Below, in pieces: positions 8,065-16,082 of a stretch of 64,000 nt of DNA. The first letter of the stretch is position 1; the number at the start of each line of letters is the position of its first letter. This stretch comes from CAVOOW01 sp963697675 (GTDB taxonomy: Bacteria > Actinomycetota > Actinomycetes > JACCUZ01), in contig CAVOOW010000010.1 of assembly GCA_963697675.1 (NCBI GenBank), positions 62,001-126,000 on the forward strand. The letters run 5' to 3'. The position numbers were made by a program, and so were the translations under genes. A model generated the notes under the pieces. That model searched no databases, was not told the DNA's origin, and saw only the letters and a list, made by a program, of their open reading frames with translations.

Positions 8065-9696
8065 GTGACCGAGGGGCACGACGCCGCACCCGACATCGGC
8101 GTCTCGAGCCTTGCCGAGCATGCGCGCATGCTCGTCAGCGATCAGGCCTGGGACTACCTGTCCTCCGGCAGCGGGGACAATCACACGCTGCGGCGCAACC
8201 TCGAGGCATGGCCGTCCCTCCCGCTGGCCCCGCGGATGCTCGTCGACGTGAGCACCGTTGACACCCGGCTGGGTCTGCTCGGCCACGACCTGGCGGCTCC
8301 GCTGCTCGTCGCGCCCACCGCGAGCCACGGGTTGTACCACCCCGGTGCCGAGGCCGAGACGGCACGCGGAGCCGCCGCGGCACACACTCTGCTCGTCGCA
8401 TCGACGAACTCCACCCTTCCCGTCGAGGACATCGCCGCGGCAGCAGCCGGCCCGTGGTGGTTCCAGCTCTACGTCCAGTGGGACCGGGCCTTCACAACAG
8501 ACCTCGTCGGTCGCGCCGAGCGGGCCGGTGCAACCGCACTCGTGCTCACTATCGATCTGCCGGTGCAGGCTCCCGGCACCGCCTCCCGCCGCGTGGGGCT
8601 GCGCCCCGAGGCCGGAGCGGTGTATGGCAATCTCGCCGGGCTCGACCCCGCGGAAGGGACCACCCGCAGCAACCCGCAGTTCGACCCAGCCCTGACCTGG
8701 GCTGACATCGGCTGGCTCCGGTCCCTGACCGACCTGCCCGTCCTCGTCAAGGGTGTGCTGCGCCGCGACGACGCGAGCAGGGCGGTCGACGAGGGTGTCG
8801 CAGGCGTGATCGTCTCCAACCATGGCGGCCGAGCCCTCGACACGGTGCCCGCCACAGTCGACGTACTCCCGTCGATCGTCGCGGCCGTGGCCGGGCAGGT
8901 GCCGGTGCTGGTCGACGGCGGGATCCGGCGCGGCACCGACATTGCCAAGGCGCTCGCCCTGGGCGCCACGGCCGCACTCGTCGGCAGGCCCGTCATCTGG
9001 GGGCTTGCGGTCGGCGGCGCCGACGGCGTCCGCGGTGTCATCGAGACCCTCCGCGGCGAGCTCGAGGCGGCGATGGCGATGCTCGGTGCCCCGACCCTTG
9101 CCGACCTGACGCCCGACCTGATCTGGAGACGCTTGAAGCCGTTCGGCCCATGCCGGGCTCACCACATTGCCCATCATCACGGTCGAAAAGTCGCATTGCG
9201 CTCCAGCGTCGATGAGACGACCTTGGAGGAGACCAGTCCAGGAGGCCCAATGTCCGTGCACGCTGATGCAGCCAAGCTAGTGCTGCAGGCCTACGCGGAC
9301 GGCGAGGTGGACGTGCTCGACCAGCTCCACTCCCGCGAGTACGTCGAGCATTCACCTCTGCCGGGCCAGGGCTCGGGCCTGTCCGGCCTGCGCGAGCGGG
9401 CCATGATCTTCAGCTCGGCGTTCTACGACAGCCGCGTCAGCACAGAGGTGCTGGTCGACGGCGAGGACACCGTCGTCCTGCAGGTGCGCTGCCACGGCGT
9501 GCACAAGGGCGAGTTCTACGGCTTCGCGGCGACCGGCCGGTCGATCCAGGCCGTGGGCATCTGCGTCTTCCGCTTCGTGGACGGTCTGGTCGCCGAGACC
9601 TGGTCGAGCTTTGAGATCCAGGGGCTCCTGCAACACCTGACCGAGCCACGCAACTACGCCGAGGCATCGCGAGCGGTGCAGATCAACCTCGCCTGA
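8065..9696 (+). CDS. FMN-dependent alpha-hydroxyacid oxidase, in frame with a SnoaL-like domain
   Basis: The first about 355 residues are a (beta/alpha)8 FMN enzyme of the lactate/glycolate oxidase family. Markers are 'APTASHGLYHPGAEAETAR', 'WWFQLYVQWDR', 'PVLVKGVLRRDDA', the active-site segment 'SNHGGRALDTVPATVD' (the His acts as base) and the phosphate loop 'DGGIRRGTDIAKALALGA'. It oxidises a 2-hydroxy acid to a 2-oxo acid in the cytoplasm. GTG at 8065 begins the usual N-terminus; no strong ribosome site is seen, so coupling to the CGNR gene is likely. The expected C-terminus is near 9130, yet the frame stays open through a poorly conserved 40-residue linker into a second domain at 9250. 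This is either a true fusion or the result of a lost stop. Confidence 0.75.
   Translation: MTEGHDAAPDIGVSSLAEHARMLVSDQAWDYLSSGSGDNHTLRRNLEAWPSLPLAPRMLVDVSTVDTRLGLLGHDLAAPLLVAPTASHGLYHPGAEAETARGAAAAHTLLVASTNSTLPVEDIAAAAAGPWWFQLYVQWDRAFTTDLVGRAERAGATALVLTIDLPVQAPGTASRRVGLRPEAGAVYGNLAGLDPAEGTTRSNPQFDPALTWADIGWLRSLTDLPVLVKGVLRRDDASRAVDEGVAGVIVSNHGGRALDTVPATVDVLPSIVAAVAGQVPVLVDGGIRRGTDIAKALALGATAALVGRPVIWGLAVGGADGVRGVIETLRGELEAAMAMLGAPTLADLTPDLIWRRLKPFGPCRAHHIAHHHGRKVALRSSVDETTLEETSPGGPMSVHADAAKLVLQAYADGEVDVLDQLHSREYVEHSPLPGQGSGLSGLRERAMIFSSAFYDSRVSTEVLVDGEDTVVLQVRCHGVHKGEFYGFAATGRSIQAVGICVFRFVDGLVAETWSSFEIQGLLQHLTEPRNYAEASRAVQINLA
9250..9696 (+). CDS. SnoaL-like (NTF2-fold) polyketide-cyclase/ester-cyclase family protein
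   Basis: Read from its own ATG at 9250, which follows CCAGGAGG with good spacing, this is a 148-residue NTF2-fold protein: 'AAKLVLQAYADGEVDVLDQL', 'YVEHSPLPGQGSGLSGLRER', 'VHKGEFYGFAATGRSI' and 'CVFRFVDGLVAETWSSFEI'. The His-Ser-Pro and Trp-Ser positions match the SnoaL ester-cyclase group; the substrate is unknown. It lies in the same frame as the upstream oxidase without an intervening stop. The internal ribosome site suggests it was, and may still be, translated independently. Confidence 0.7.
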   Translation: MSVHADAAKLVLQAYADGEVDVLDQLHSREYVEHSPLPGQGSGLSGLRERAMIFSSAFYDSRVSTEVLVDGEDTVVLQVRCHGVHKGEFYGFAATGRSIQAVGICVFRFVDGLVAETWSSFEIQGLLQHLTEPRNYAEASRAVQINLA

Positions 9697-9769
9697 CGTC
9701 CTTCACTGACCCCAGGTCCCCGACCGTCATCGGAGGCTACGGGGCTACGGGGCCGACCGTCGTCCGCGG

Positions 9770-10594
9770 CTACGGGTCGACGTCGTCCGCGGCGCGCTTC
9801 GCGAACACCTCGGCCGCTGCCCGGGTCACCGGTCCCGGCGCCGTCGGCAGCACCCTGTCGTCCACGCGCTCGACGGCCTGGATGTCACGCGTCGCCGACG
9901 TCAGGAAGATCTCCTCGGCGTCCCGCAGCACTGTCATCGGCAGGTCGCGCTCCTCGCCGCCGACCCACTCGAGCACCAGCGCCCTGCTCACCCCGGCCAG
10001 GCAGCCCGAGCTCAGCGGCGGTGTGACGATCCGGCCCTCGAGCACGACGAACACGTTGGATCCGGTGCCCTCGCAGAGGTAGCCCGCCGTGTTGGCGAGC
10101 ACCGCCTCGGCCGCCCCTCGGGCCTTTGCGTAGGCGAGCGCGATCACGTTGTCGGCGTACGACGTCGTCTTGAGTCCCGCCGTCGGGGCGCGCTCGTTGC
10201 GGGGCCAGGGCACTGTGGCCAGCACTGCCGTCGGCGCCCACGCCTTGATCGGTGCAAGGGCCACGACCAAAGTCGGAGCCGAGTCACCCCGGTCCGAGCC
10301 GAGCGGGCTGACCCCGCCCGTGTAGGTGATGCGCAGCCGCAGCGCCCCGTCTGTGTCGTTCTCGAGGACCACATCGTCGACGGCGTGGCGCACGAGGTCG
10401 AGATCGGGGTCGGGCAGACCCAGGCCGCGCGCCGAGCTCTGCAGCCGGACCAGGTGCCGGGTCAGCGCGAACGGTGTGCCGTCGACGACCTTCGTCGTCT
10501 CGAACACCCCGTCGCCGACCGTGAGCCCGTGGTCGAAAACCGAGACGAACGACTCGGCCGCCTCCAGGATCGTGCCGTTGACCCACGTCTTCAT
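9770..10594 (-). CDS. pabC: Class IV aminotransferase, aminodeoxychorismate lyase-like
   Basis: A 274-residue fold-type IV PLP enzyme. Features are 'MKTWVNGTI', 'FDHGLTVGDGVFETTK' near residue 25, the PLP-lysine segment 'GLKTTSYADNVIALAYAK' near 150 and 'NTAGYLCEGTGSNVFVV' near 180. PabC releases pyruvate from aminodeoxychorismate to make p-aminobenzoate for folate. The ATG at 10594 overlaps the pabB-like stop (ATGA), so the two are translationally coupled, which supports the PabC reading over branched-chain or D-amino acid transaminase. Specificity within the family is inferred from this neighbour. Confidence 0.85.
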   Translation of the reverse strand: MKTWVNGTILEAAESFVSVFDHGLTVGDGVFETTKVVDGTPFALTRHLVRLQSSARGLGLPDPDLDLVRHAVDDVVLENDTDGALRLRITYTGGVSPLGSDRGDSAPTLVVALAPIKAWAPTAVLATVPWPRNERAPTAGLKTTSYADNVIALAYAKARGAAEAVLANTAGYLCEGTGSNVFVVLEGRIVTPPLSSGCLAGVSRALVLEWVGGEERDLPMTVLRDAEEIFLTSATRDIQAVERVDDRVLPTAPGPVTRAAAEVFAKRAADDVDP

Positions 10595-11655
10595 GTCACG
10601 ATCCTGCCCGATACCGGTGTCGGTGTGGGGACCCCCGGCGGGCGCGTCGGCGCGCCGCCGGCGATGCCGAGCAGGCGACGAGCCTTGAGCTCGGTCTCCT
10701 CCCACTCGCGTGCCGGGTCCGACCCCCAGGTGATGCCGGCTCCCGTGCCGAAGTGCAGCGCTCCCCCGGCGAGCCAGAACGTACGGATGCCGACGGCGAG
10801 CACCGCCCGGCGCTGGTCTGCATCGACCCAGCCGACCGCGCCACAGTAGGGGCCACGTGCGACCGGCTCGACCTCCCGGATGATGCGCAGCGCACTCGAT
10901 TTGGGTGCGCCACTGACCGAGCCCGGCGGGAACGTCGACGCGAGCAGGGCCGCCCAGCCGACGTCCGGCCGCAGCCGGGCCGTGACGGTGGAGACCAGGT
11001 GTACGAGCCCCGGATGCGCCTCCACCGCGCAGAGGTCGGGGACTTCGACGGAGCCGGTCACGGCCACCGCCCCCAGGTCGTTGCGCACCAGGTCCGTGAT
11101 CATCACGTTCTCCGCCCGGTCCTTCTCACCGAGATCCGCGGCGGTGCGACCGGTGCCCTTGATGGGACCGGAGCCGACCCGGTCGCCGTCGCGTCGCAGG
11201 AACAGCTCCGGCGAGGCCGTGGCGACCTGGACGTCGTGCGACGGCAACCGGACGACACCTGCGTACGGCGCCGGGTTGCCCGCCGCGAGGAGGTGCGCCA
11301 ACCCGACGACATCCGCCCCGGGTCGGCACGCTGCGGACAGAACCCGGCAGACGTTGGCCTGGTAGACCTCCCCAGCGGCGATCTCGTCGCGCACGTGGGC
11401 GACCACCGACTCGTACGCCTCCTGGTCGAGAGATGACGTCCACTCCCCCACCTGATCGGTGTGCCACTCGCCTGGTGGGAGCGGTGCGTCGCGCACGTCG
11501 CTGAACCGGGCTGCGGTCAGCTCTCCCTCGAACGTCGCGACGACGGCCCACCAGCCGCCGGAGTCCAGCGCCGCCGGGTCGTGGCTGACCTCTTCGAGGC
11601 CGGTGGCGAGACGCCCACCAAACCACGCGAGGGGCTCGTCGCTAGGCCAACCCAC
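10591..11655 (-). CDS. pabB: Chorismate-binding enzyme, aminodeoxychorismate synthase component I-like
   Basis: A 354-residue member of the anthranilate synthase I/PabB family. C-terminal chorismate-domain motifs include 'EIAAGEVYQANVCRVLSA', 'ASPELFLRRDGDRVGSGP', 'IKGTGRTAADLGEKDRAENV', 'MITDLVRNDLG', 'FPPGSVSGAPKSSALRII' and 'GPYCGAVGWVDADQRRAV'. With a glutamine amidotransferase it would convert chorismate to aminodeoxychorismate. GTG at 11655 overlaps the hutH stop by 14 bases and gives the natural N-terminus; the longer frame upstream is antisense-like read-through within hutH. No PabA is visible nearby. Confidence 0.85.
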   Translation of the reverse strand: MGWPSDEPLAWFGGRLATGLEEVSHDPAALDSGGWWAVVATFEGELTAARFSDVRDAPLPPGEWHTDQVGEWTSSLDQEAYESVVAHVRDEIAAGEVYQANVCRVLSAACRPGADVVGLAHLLAAGNPAPYAGVVRLPSHDVQVATASPELFLRRDGDRVGSGPIKGTGRTAADLGEKDRAENVMITDLVRNDLGAVAVTGSVEVPDLCAVEAHPGLVHLVSTVTARLRPDVGWAALLASTFPPGSVSGAPKSSALRIIREVEPVARGPYCGAVGWVDADQRRAVLAVGIRTFWLAGGALHFGTGAGITWGSDPAREWEETELKARRLLGIAGGAPTRPPGVPTPTPVSGRIVT

Positions 11656-13180
11656 CGATTGCCGCCTCGGCTGCAGCCACGATCTCTTCCAGCGCGGCGT
11701 CGACCGCTGCGATCTGCACGGCGACGTTGCGGTCGGTGTCCATCGTCGGGACGTCGCGTCGGACCACTGCGTGGACCGCGGTCCCACCCGGGCTCGGCGA
11801 CGCGACCGCGGCGCGGAAGTCCAGCGCCTGGCAGGCGACCAGGATCTCCACGGACAGCACCGAACGCACGTTGGCGACGACCTCGCGCAGCTTGCGCATT
11901 GAGGTCCAGCCCATCGAGACGTGGTCCTCCTGGTTGCCCGACGTCGGGATCGTGTCGACGCTCGCGGGATGGGCGAGCACCTTGTTCTCGCTGACCAGAG
12001 AGGCCGCGGTGTACTGCGCGATCATGTATCCCGAGTTGGTGCCGGGGTCCTTGGCGAGGAATGCCGGCAGGCTGCGACTGAAGGCCGGGTCGAGCATGCG
12101 GTCGGTGCGCCGTTCGGAGATGCTCGCGAGCTCGGAGACCGCCATCGCGAGCATGTCGCCCGCGAAGGCGAGCGGCTCGCCGTGGAAGTTGCCCGTCGAC
12201 ATGACCTCGCCGTCCGGCACGATCACCGGGTTGTCGACGACCGAGCCGAGCTCGATGTCGATGACGCCGCGGGCATGCGCGAGCACGTCGCGCACGGCGC
12301 CGTGCACCTGGGGGGCGCAGCGCAGCGCGTAGGAGTCCTGCACCGCGTGGTCGCTCTCCCGGTGGCTGGCCACGAGCGGGGAGTTGGCCAGCAGCCGGCG
12401 CAGGTTGCTCGCGCTCGCGAGCTGGCCGGGATGCGGCCGGATGACCTGGACCCGCTCGTCGTAGGCGCGGTCGGTGCCCATCAGCGACTCGACGCTGAGC
12501 GCCGCAGCGATGTCCACGACCTTGACCAGCAGGTTGATCTCGTCGATCGCCAGCGCCAGCAGGACCTGCATCGGCTCGGTGCCGTTGATCAGGCTGAGCC
12601 CTTCCTTCGCGGCCAGGACAAGGGGCTCGAGCACCTCCTCTTTGAGCAGTTCCGCCGCTGGCCGTCCGGTGAGCTCCTCCCCCGCGCGGCGCAACCGGCC
12701 CTCGCCGACGAGCGGCTGGGCCAGGTGGGCGAGCTGGCAGAGGTCGCCGCTGGCGCCGACCGAGCCCTTGCCGGGGATCACCGGGAGCAGGTTGCGCTCG
12801 AGCATGTCGAGCAGCCGTTGTGGCAGGGCGGTGCGTACGCCGCTGTAGCCGACGGTGAGGGTTCGCGCGCGCAGCAGCAGCAGTCCGCGGACCACGTCGT
12901 CGGGCAGCGGCTCCCCCACCCCGGCGCTGTGCGAGCGGATCAGCGCGAGCTGCATGCGCTCGAGGTCGCCACGGCCGATGTGGGTGTCCGCGAGGGCGCC
13001 GAACCCGGTCGTGATGCCGTACATCACCTTGTTCTTCTCCACGGCGTCGCTGACCACCGCCCGGCTCGGCTGCATCCGGGCCTCGACGCCGGCCCCGAGC
13101 TCGGCCCGGGCCTCGCCCTTGGCCACGGCGACCAGGTCTTCGAGCGTCAGGGCTTCGCCGGTCACGGTCACAGTGCGCAT
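11642..13180 (-). CDS. hutH: Histidine ammonia-lyase (histidase)
   Basis: A 512-residue cytoplasmic lyase that removes ammonia from histidine to give urocanate. The electrophilic MIO group forms from Ala-Ser-Gly in 'GSVGASGDLCQLAHLAQ' near residue 145. Other family marks are 'YGITTGFGALADTHIGRG', 'LINGTEPMQVLLALA' and 'IPTSGNQEDHVSMGW' near 415. The expected length is about 510. ATG at 13180 opens 'MRTVTVTG'; an alternative ATG nine bases upstream adds only MPA. It heads a run with pabB and pabC (14-bp and 4-bp overlaps), an unusual partnership, and no other hut gene is in view. A related ammonia- or aminomutase activity cannot be fully excluded, but the NQEDHVS segment favours histidase. Confidence 0.93.
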   Translation of the reverse strand: MRTVTVTGEALTLEDLVAVAKGEARAELGAGVEARMQPSRAVVSDAVEKNKVMYGITTGFGALADTHIGRGDLERMQLALIRSHSAGVGEPLPDDVVRGLLLLRARTLTVGYSGVRTALPQRLLDMLERNLLPVIPGKGSVGASGDLCQLAHLAQPLVGEGRLRRAGEELTGRPAAELLKEEVLEPLVLAAKEGLSLINGTEPMQVLLALAIDEINLLVKVVDIAAALSVESLMGTDRAYDERVQVIRPHPGQLASASNLRRLLANSPLVASHRESDHAVQDSYALRCAPQVHGAVRDVLAHARGVIDIELGSVVDNPVIVPDGEVMSTGNFHGEPLAFAGDMLAMAVSELASISERRTDRMLDPAFSRSLPAFLAKDPGTNSGYMIAQYTAASLVSENKVLAHPASVDTIPTSGNQEDHVSMGWTSMRKLREVVANVRSVLSVEILVACQALDFRAAVASPSPGGTAVHAVVRRDVPTMDTDRNVAVQIAAVDAALEEIVAAAEAAIGGLA

Positions 13181-13389
13181 GGCGGGCAACCTAGCGCTCG
13201 GCGGCCCGGCCCGACACGCCCGGTCTCGCCCTCACCTGGTGTCACCTTGTTGTGCTTGGGCTTGGGGGCGATGCTCGGGTACGTCGACTGTGGCCTGCGT
13301 CACGGGCATGGACTGCCTTTGAAGCGGTCCGGATCGATGGGCTATGGTCTACTTCCGCACATCGGGGCAGTTCATTGCGCCGTTGTCGC

Positions 13390-13462
13390 GCGGACGTGGC
13401 TCAGTTGGTAGAGCATCACCTTGCCAAGGTGAGGGTCGCGGGTTCGAATCCCGTCGTCCGCT
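13390..13462 (+). tRNA. tRNA-Gly(GCC)
   Basis: A 73-nt cloverleaf with acceptor GCGGACG/CGTCCGC, anticodon loop TTGCCAA (anticodon GCC) between CACC and GGTG, and T-arm GGGTTCGAATCCC. First of three clustered tRNAs. Confidence 0.97.
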
Positions 13463-13495
13463 CGAAGAGGCCTGGGAGGTTGTTCGGCCTCTCTC

Positions 13496-13566
13496 GGTGG
13501 AGTGGCCGAGAGGCGAGGCAACGGCCTGCAAAGCCGTCCACACGGGTTCAAATCCCGTCTCCACCT
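13496..13566 (+). tRNA. tRNA-Cys(GCA)
   Basis: A 71-nt cloverleaf with acceptor GGTGGAG/CTCCACC, anticodon loop CTGCAAA (anticodon GCA) between ACGGC and GCCGT, and T-arm GGGTTCAAATCCC. Confidence 0.97.
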
Positions 13567-13585
13567 CGATTACGCACGACAGCAT

Positions 13586-13660
13586 GGGCGATTGGCGCAG
13601 TCTGGCTAGCGCGCTTCCCTGACACGGAAGAGGTCACAGGTTCAAGTCCTGTATCGCCCA
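13586..13660 (+). tRNA. tRNA-Val(GAC)
   Basis: A 75-nt cloverleaf with acceptor GGGCGAT/ATCGCCC and anticodon loop CTGACAC (anticodon GAC). A CCA is encoded at 13661-13663. It is the last of the cluster, and its 3' end faces accessory DNA. Confidence 0.97.
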
Positions 13661-13681
13661 CCACAAAAGTGCAGGTCAGAG

Positions 13682-13708
13682 GCCGGTTCCGAGATCATTG
13701 GAACCGGC
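13682..13708 (+). terminator. Hairpin terminator after the tRNA cluster
   Basis: GCCGGTTCC and GGAACCGGC form a perfect 9-bp stem with a nine-base loop, followed by TTCTTG. It lies 22 bp past tRNA-Val(GAC). Confidence 0.7.
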
Positions 13709-13720
13709 TTCTTGATCGTT

Positions 13721-13738
13721 TGCGGGCACCTCGCGGGC
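13721..13738. repeat. Paired GCGGGC heptamers beside tRNA-Val(GAC), possible arm sites
   Basis: TGCGGGC (13721-13727) and CGCGGGC (13732-13738) are spaced by 11 bp, about 60 bp from the tRNA 3' end. This is the same geometry as the heptamer pairs near tRNA-Val(CAC) and tRNA-Lys, with one base changed. Possible scar of a former integration. Confidence 0.35.
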
Positions 13739-13920
13739 AGAGTTTATGCGCGACCGTGGCCGCCCATGGGCGGACGGCACACGACATGGTCACTGTGCCG
13801 AGCACCGCGTTCGCCACCACCGTCTCGTTGACCCCGATCTCCTAGGACTCGGGCGCGGTGATGTGGCCACCGAGCCAACTGCCGGTAGCGCCCACGCCAA
13901 CAACACGCTAGAAACGTGAC

Positions 13921-14444
13921 ATGCCGATGTCCACGCCGGTCGCCCAGGCAGTGCTTGTCACCGGTGTCTACGGCGCCGGCAAGAGCACCGTCGTGGCCGA
14001 CATCGGCAAGGTGCTTGAGGACCACGGGGCACCCTATGGTTTGCTCGACGTCGACTGGCTGGGTTGGTTCAACGCGGCGAAGACCGGACGTCGCACCGGC
14101 GGGTGGTGCTGTCAAACGTACGGATGGTGTGCGAGGCGTACTTGGCCGCTGGTGTCAGACGACTGGCATTGGCGTGGTCGATCCGCGATCGTGAACAGTT
14201 GGACGAGTTGCGCCTCGCCGTACCTGTCCCGCTACGGGTCGTGCGGCTTTACGTCGACGCGGCCGTCGTTCAACGACGTCTGGCGACGGATCCCACCCAA
14301 GAACGCCGGGAGGATGACCTGCGAGTGGCGCACGACTGGCTGGCAGCCGGTCGCGGGCTAGGTCTTGAGGACCTGGTTCTTCCCGGTGACCAACCGGTCC
14401 GGGAGACAAGCGAAGCGATGTGTCGATGGCTATGTTGGATCTGA
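13921..14444 (+). pseudogene. P-loop NTPase / small-molecule kinase, frameshifted
   Basis: The first frame gives 'AVLVTGVYGAGKSTVVADI' (Walker A GVYGAGKST near residue 15) and 'YGLLDVDWLGWFN'. After a shift near 14065-14095 the other frame continues with 'VVLSNVRMVCEAYLAAGVRR', 'RLYVDAAVVQRRLATDP' (lid-like Arg-Arg) and ends at 14444. The layout matches actinobacterial AAA/kinase-like proteins of about 170 residues that phosphorylate small molecules; the substrate is unknown. One frameshift breaks it. It stands alone between the tRNA cluster and an IS element. Confidence 0.65.
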
Positions 14445-14559
14445 GGCTCCGCTCTACGAGAGTGCCGACCTGGCTCGGGACGTGCTCCCGCTCCGAACCG
14501 CCGTAGACGGCGCGGGAAACTCCGCGGCTAACCACATTCAAGACGTTGCATAGGCGCTG

Positions 14560-14826
14560 TTGGCCGACCGGCAGCAAGCGAAACGTCCGCGCGCGGGAAA
14601 CGTCATTCCTTGGCGCTACGCGGGGATCGGGGCGGCCACGACTGTGCTCGCCTTGTTGTTGATCTCCCTCATCTACTTCGCAATCGCCGGCAGGCGCCGG
14701 CTCGTGCCCTCCCCCCAGGAAGAGTTCGCGCTCACCCTCGGTGAGCACAGGCACCCCGAAGCAGAGGGGTACGGACACACCCGCGTCGACGAGGTAATGG
14801 GAGAGTCTTCCGACCGGGACAACTGA
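14560..14826 (+). CDS. Hypothetical single-pass membrane protein
   Basis: Encodes 88 residues from a TTG start: a basic N-terminus ('RQQAKRPRAGNVIPWRY'), one hydrophobic helix at about 25-45 ('GAATTVLALLLISLIYFAIA'), then a basic stop-transfer and a polar acidic tail. This N-in topology is plausible for a real protein, but no ribosome site or family is recognised. It lies in decayed DNA before an IS3-family element. Confidence 0.35.
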   Translation: MADRQQAKRPRAGNVIPWRYAGIGAATTVLALLLISLIYFAIAGRRRLVPSPQEEFALTLGEHRHPEAEGYGHTRVDEVMGESSDRDN

Positions 14827-14948
14827 CGCTTTCGATATCGACGACGGTGTGGCCCCGGCATTGTCGACGGCGAGTTGCAGGTTGGGCCTCAGGCGATTCC
14901 GACGTCTTCTCCGTGTCTGCGTGAAGCGCCCCAGGTTCTCTGCCGCTC

Positions 14949-15957
14949 CTATGCGGGGTGCGGCTCTCGGTTGATAGTCGCGTAGTGGGCTTGCTCGAAC
15001 TCGTTCGGGGTCAGGTAGTCGAGGCTACTGTGCAGACTCCGGTTGTTGAACCAGTCGACCCAGCCGGCGGTGGCCCACTCGACGTCGGCGATGCCTCGGT
15101 AGGCGCCGGCGTGGAAGACGGTGGTGCGGATGCACTCGGTCTTGTACAGGCCGATCATCGCTCTCCATGAGTGCGTTGTCGTAGGCGTCGCCGACGGAGC
15201 CGATCGACGGGCGGATGCTCCTCGAGGGCGAGGTGGTCGGTGAACCAGTGGACGTGTATTGCGTGCCGGCGTCCGAGTGACACGATGAGCTGCCCCGGCC
15301 GGACCGGGTGTCCTTCACGCTCGCGTTGCCATGTCGCCATCCGCAGCGGGGTCATGACCAGTGCGACGTCCGCTTGGAGGTCGGCGCAGTGCCAGGCGAC
15401 GATCTTCTGCGCGAACACGTCCACGACGAACGCGACGTAGACGAAGCCCGCCCACGTCCGGACGTAGGTGAAGTCCATGACCCACGTGCCGGTTCGGGGC
15501 GGCGGCGGTGAAGTCCCGGTCGAGCAGGTCCCCGGCACGTTTGCCGTCCTTGCCGGGGATGGTCGTGCGGATGCCCTTACCGCGCCGGACCCCGTCAAGT
15601 CCCAAGGCGCTGTCATGGCCCGTCGACCGGCCTCCGGGGAGGCGCGGCCGGCTGCGCCGGACCAGCGCGCGTCATCTTCCGTCGCCCGTAGAGACCTTCC
15701 GGGGTCATCCGGCGAACCCGCCAACCGCCTGGCGGTGTCCACGGTCCAGGCGAGGTCACGCACCACGTCCATCACCAGGGCGTCGGTCACGGTGCGGGCC
15801 GCGACCCGCTGGTCGAGCTACTTCCAGCCCGGTAGGTCCGTGCGGCGATCTGGCAGCCCTGCTCGCGCAGGACCCGACAGACCGACTCGACCGCACGACC
15901 AGCGCCGCGGCACTCGTCGACGAACGCGACGATCAACGATTGCGGGCGGTCGGTGAA
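14949..15957 (-). pseudogene. IS3-family transposase OrfB (DDE integrase domain), frameshifted
   Basis: Fragments in three frames spell one IS3 OrfB: 'DRPQSLIVAFVDECRGAG' and 'ESVCRVLREQGCQIAARTYR' at the start, 'WVMDFTYVRTWAGFVYVAF' with the first catalytic Asp, 'CHSDAGTQYTS' with the second Asp, 'GDAYDNALMES' with the Glu, and 'WFNNRSLHSSLDYLTPNEFE' at the end. The DDE triad is recoverable, but frame changes near 15830, 15600, 15290 and 15170 disable it. Its natural start is just after the group II intron 3' end. Confidence 0.85.
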
Positions 15958-16015
15958 GTCGGCCCGGGGCGCGGTGCCGGCCTTGCGACCGGTCCGTTTC
16001 CCCGGGCCGCCTCCC

Positions 16016-16049
16016 GAACCCGGCGTGCACCTTTCCACGCACCGGGCTC
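16016..16049 (-). ncRNA. Group II intron domain V
   Basis: A 34-nt hairpin on the minus strand begins GAGCCCGGTGCGTGG, has a GAAA-containing tip and ends GCACGCCGGGTTC. This is the conserved catalytic domain V with its AGC-like triad and two-base bulge. Domain VI-like sequence follows down to 15958. Confidence 0.85.
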
Positions 16050-16082
16050 TCCACAAGTCCCGTCTGGCGCGTGTGGTCGTCC

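Noticed and set aside
7828..9261. Long minus-strand frame over the hydroxyacid oxidase (about 477 codons)
   Set aside because: Antisense to a well-conserved FMN enzyme; composition is that of a shadow frame.
11921..13411. Long open frame on the plus strand over hutH (about 496 codons)
   Set aside because: It is antisense to a clear histidase, has no family motif and is Arg/Gly/Ala/Val biased, as expected for a GC-rich shadow frame.
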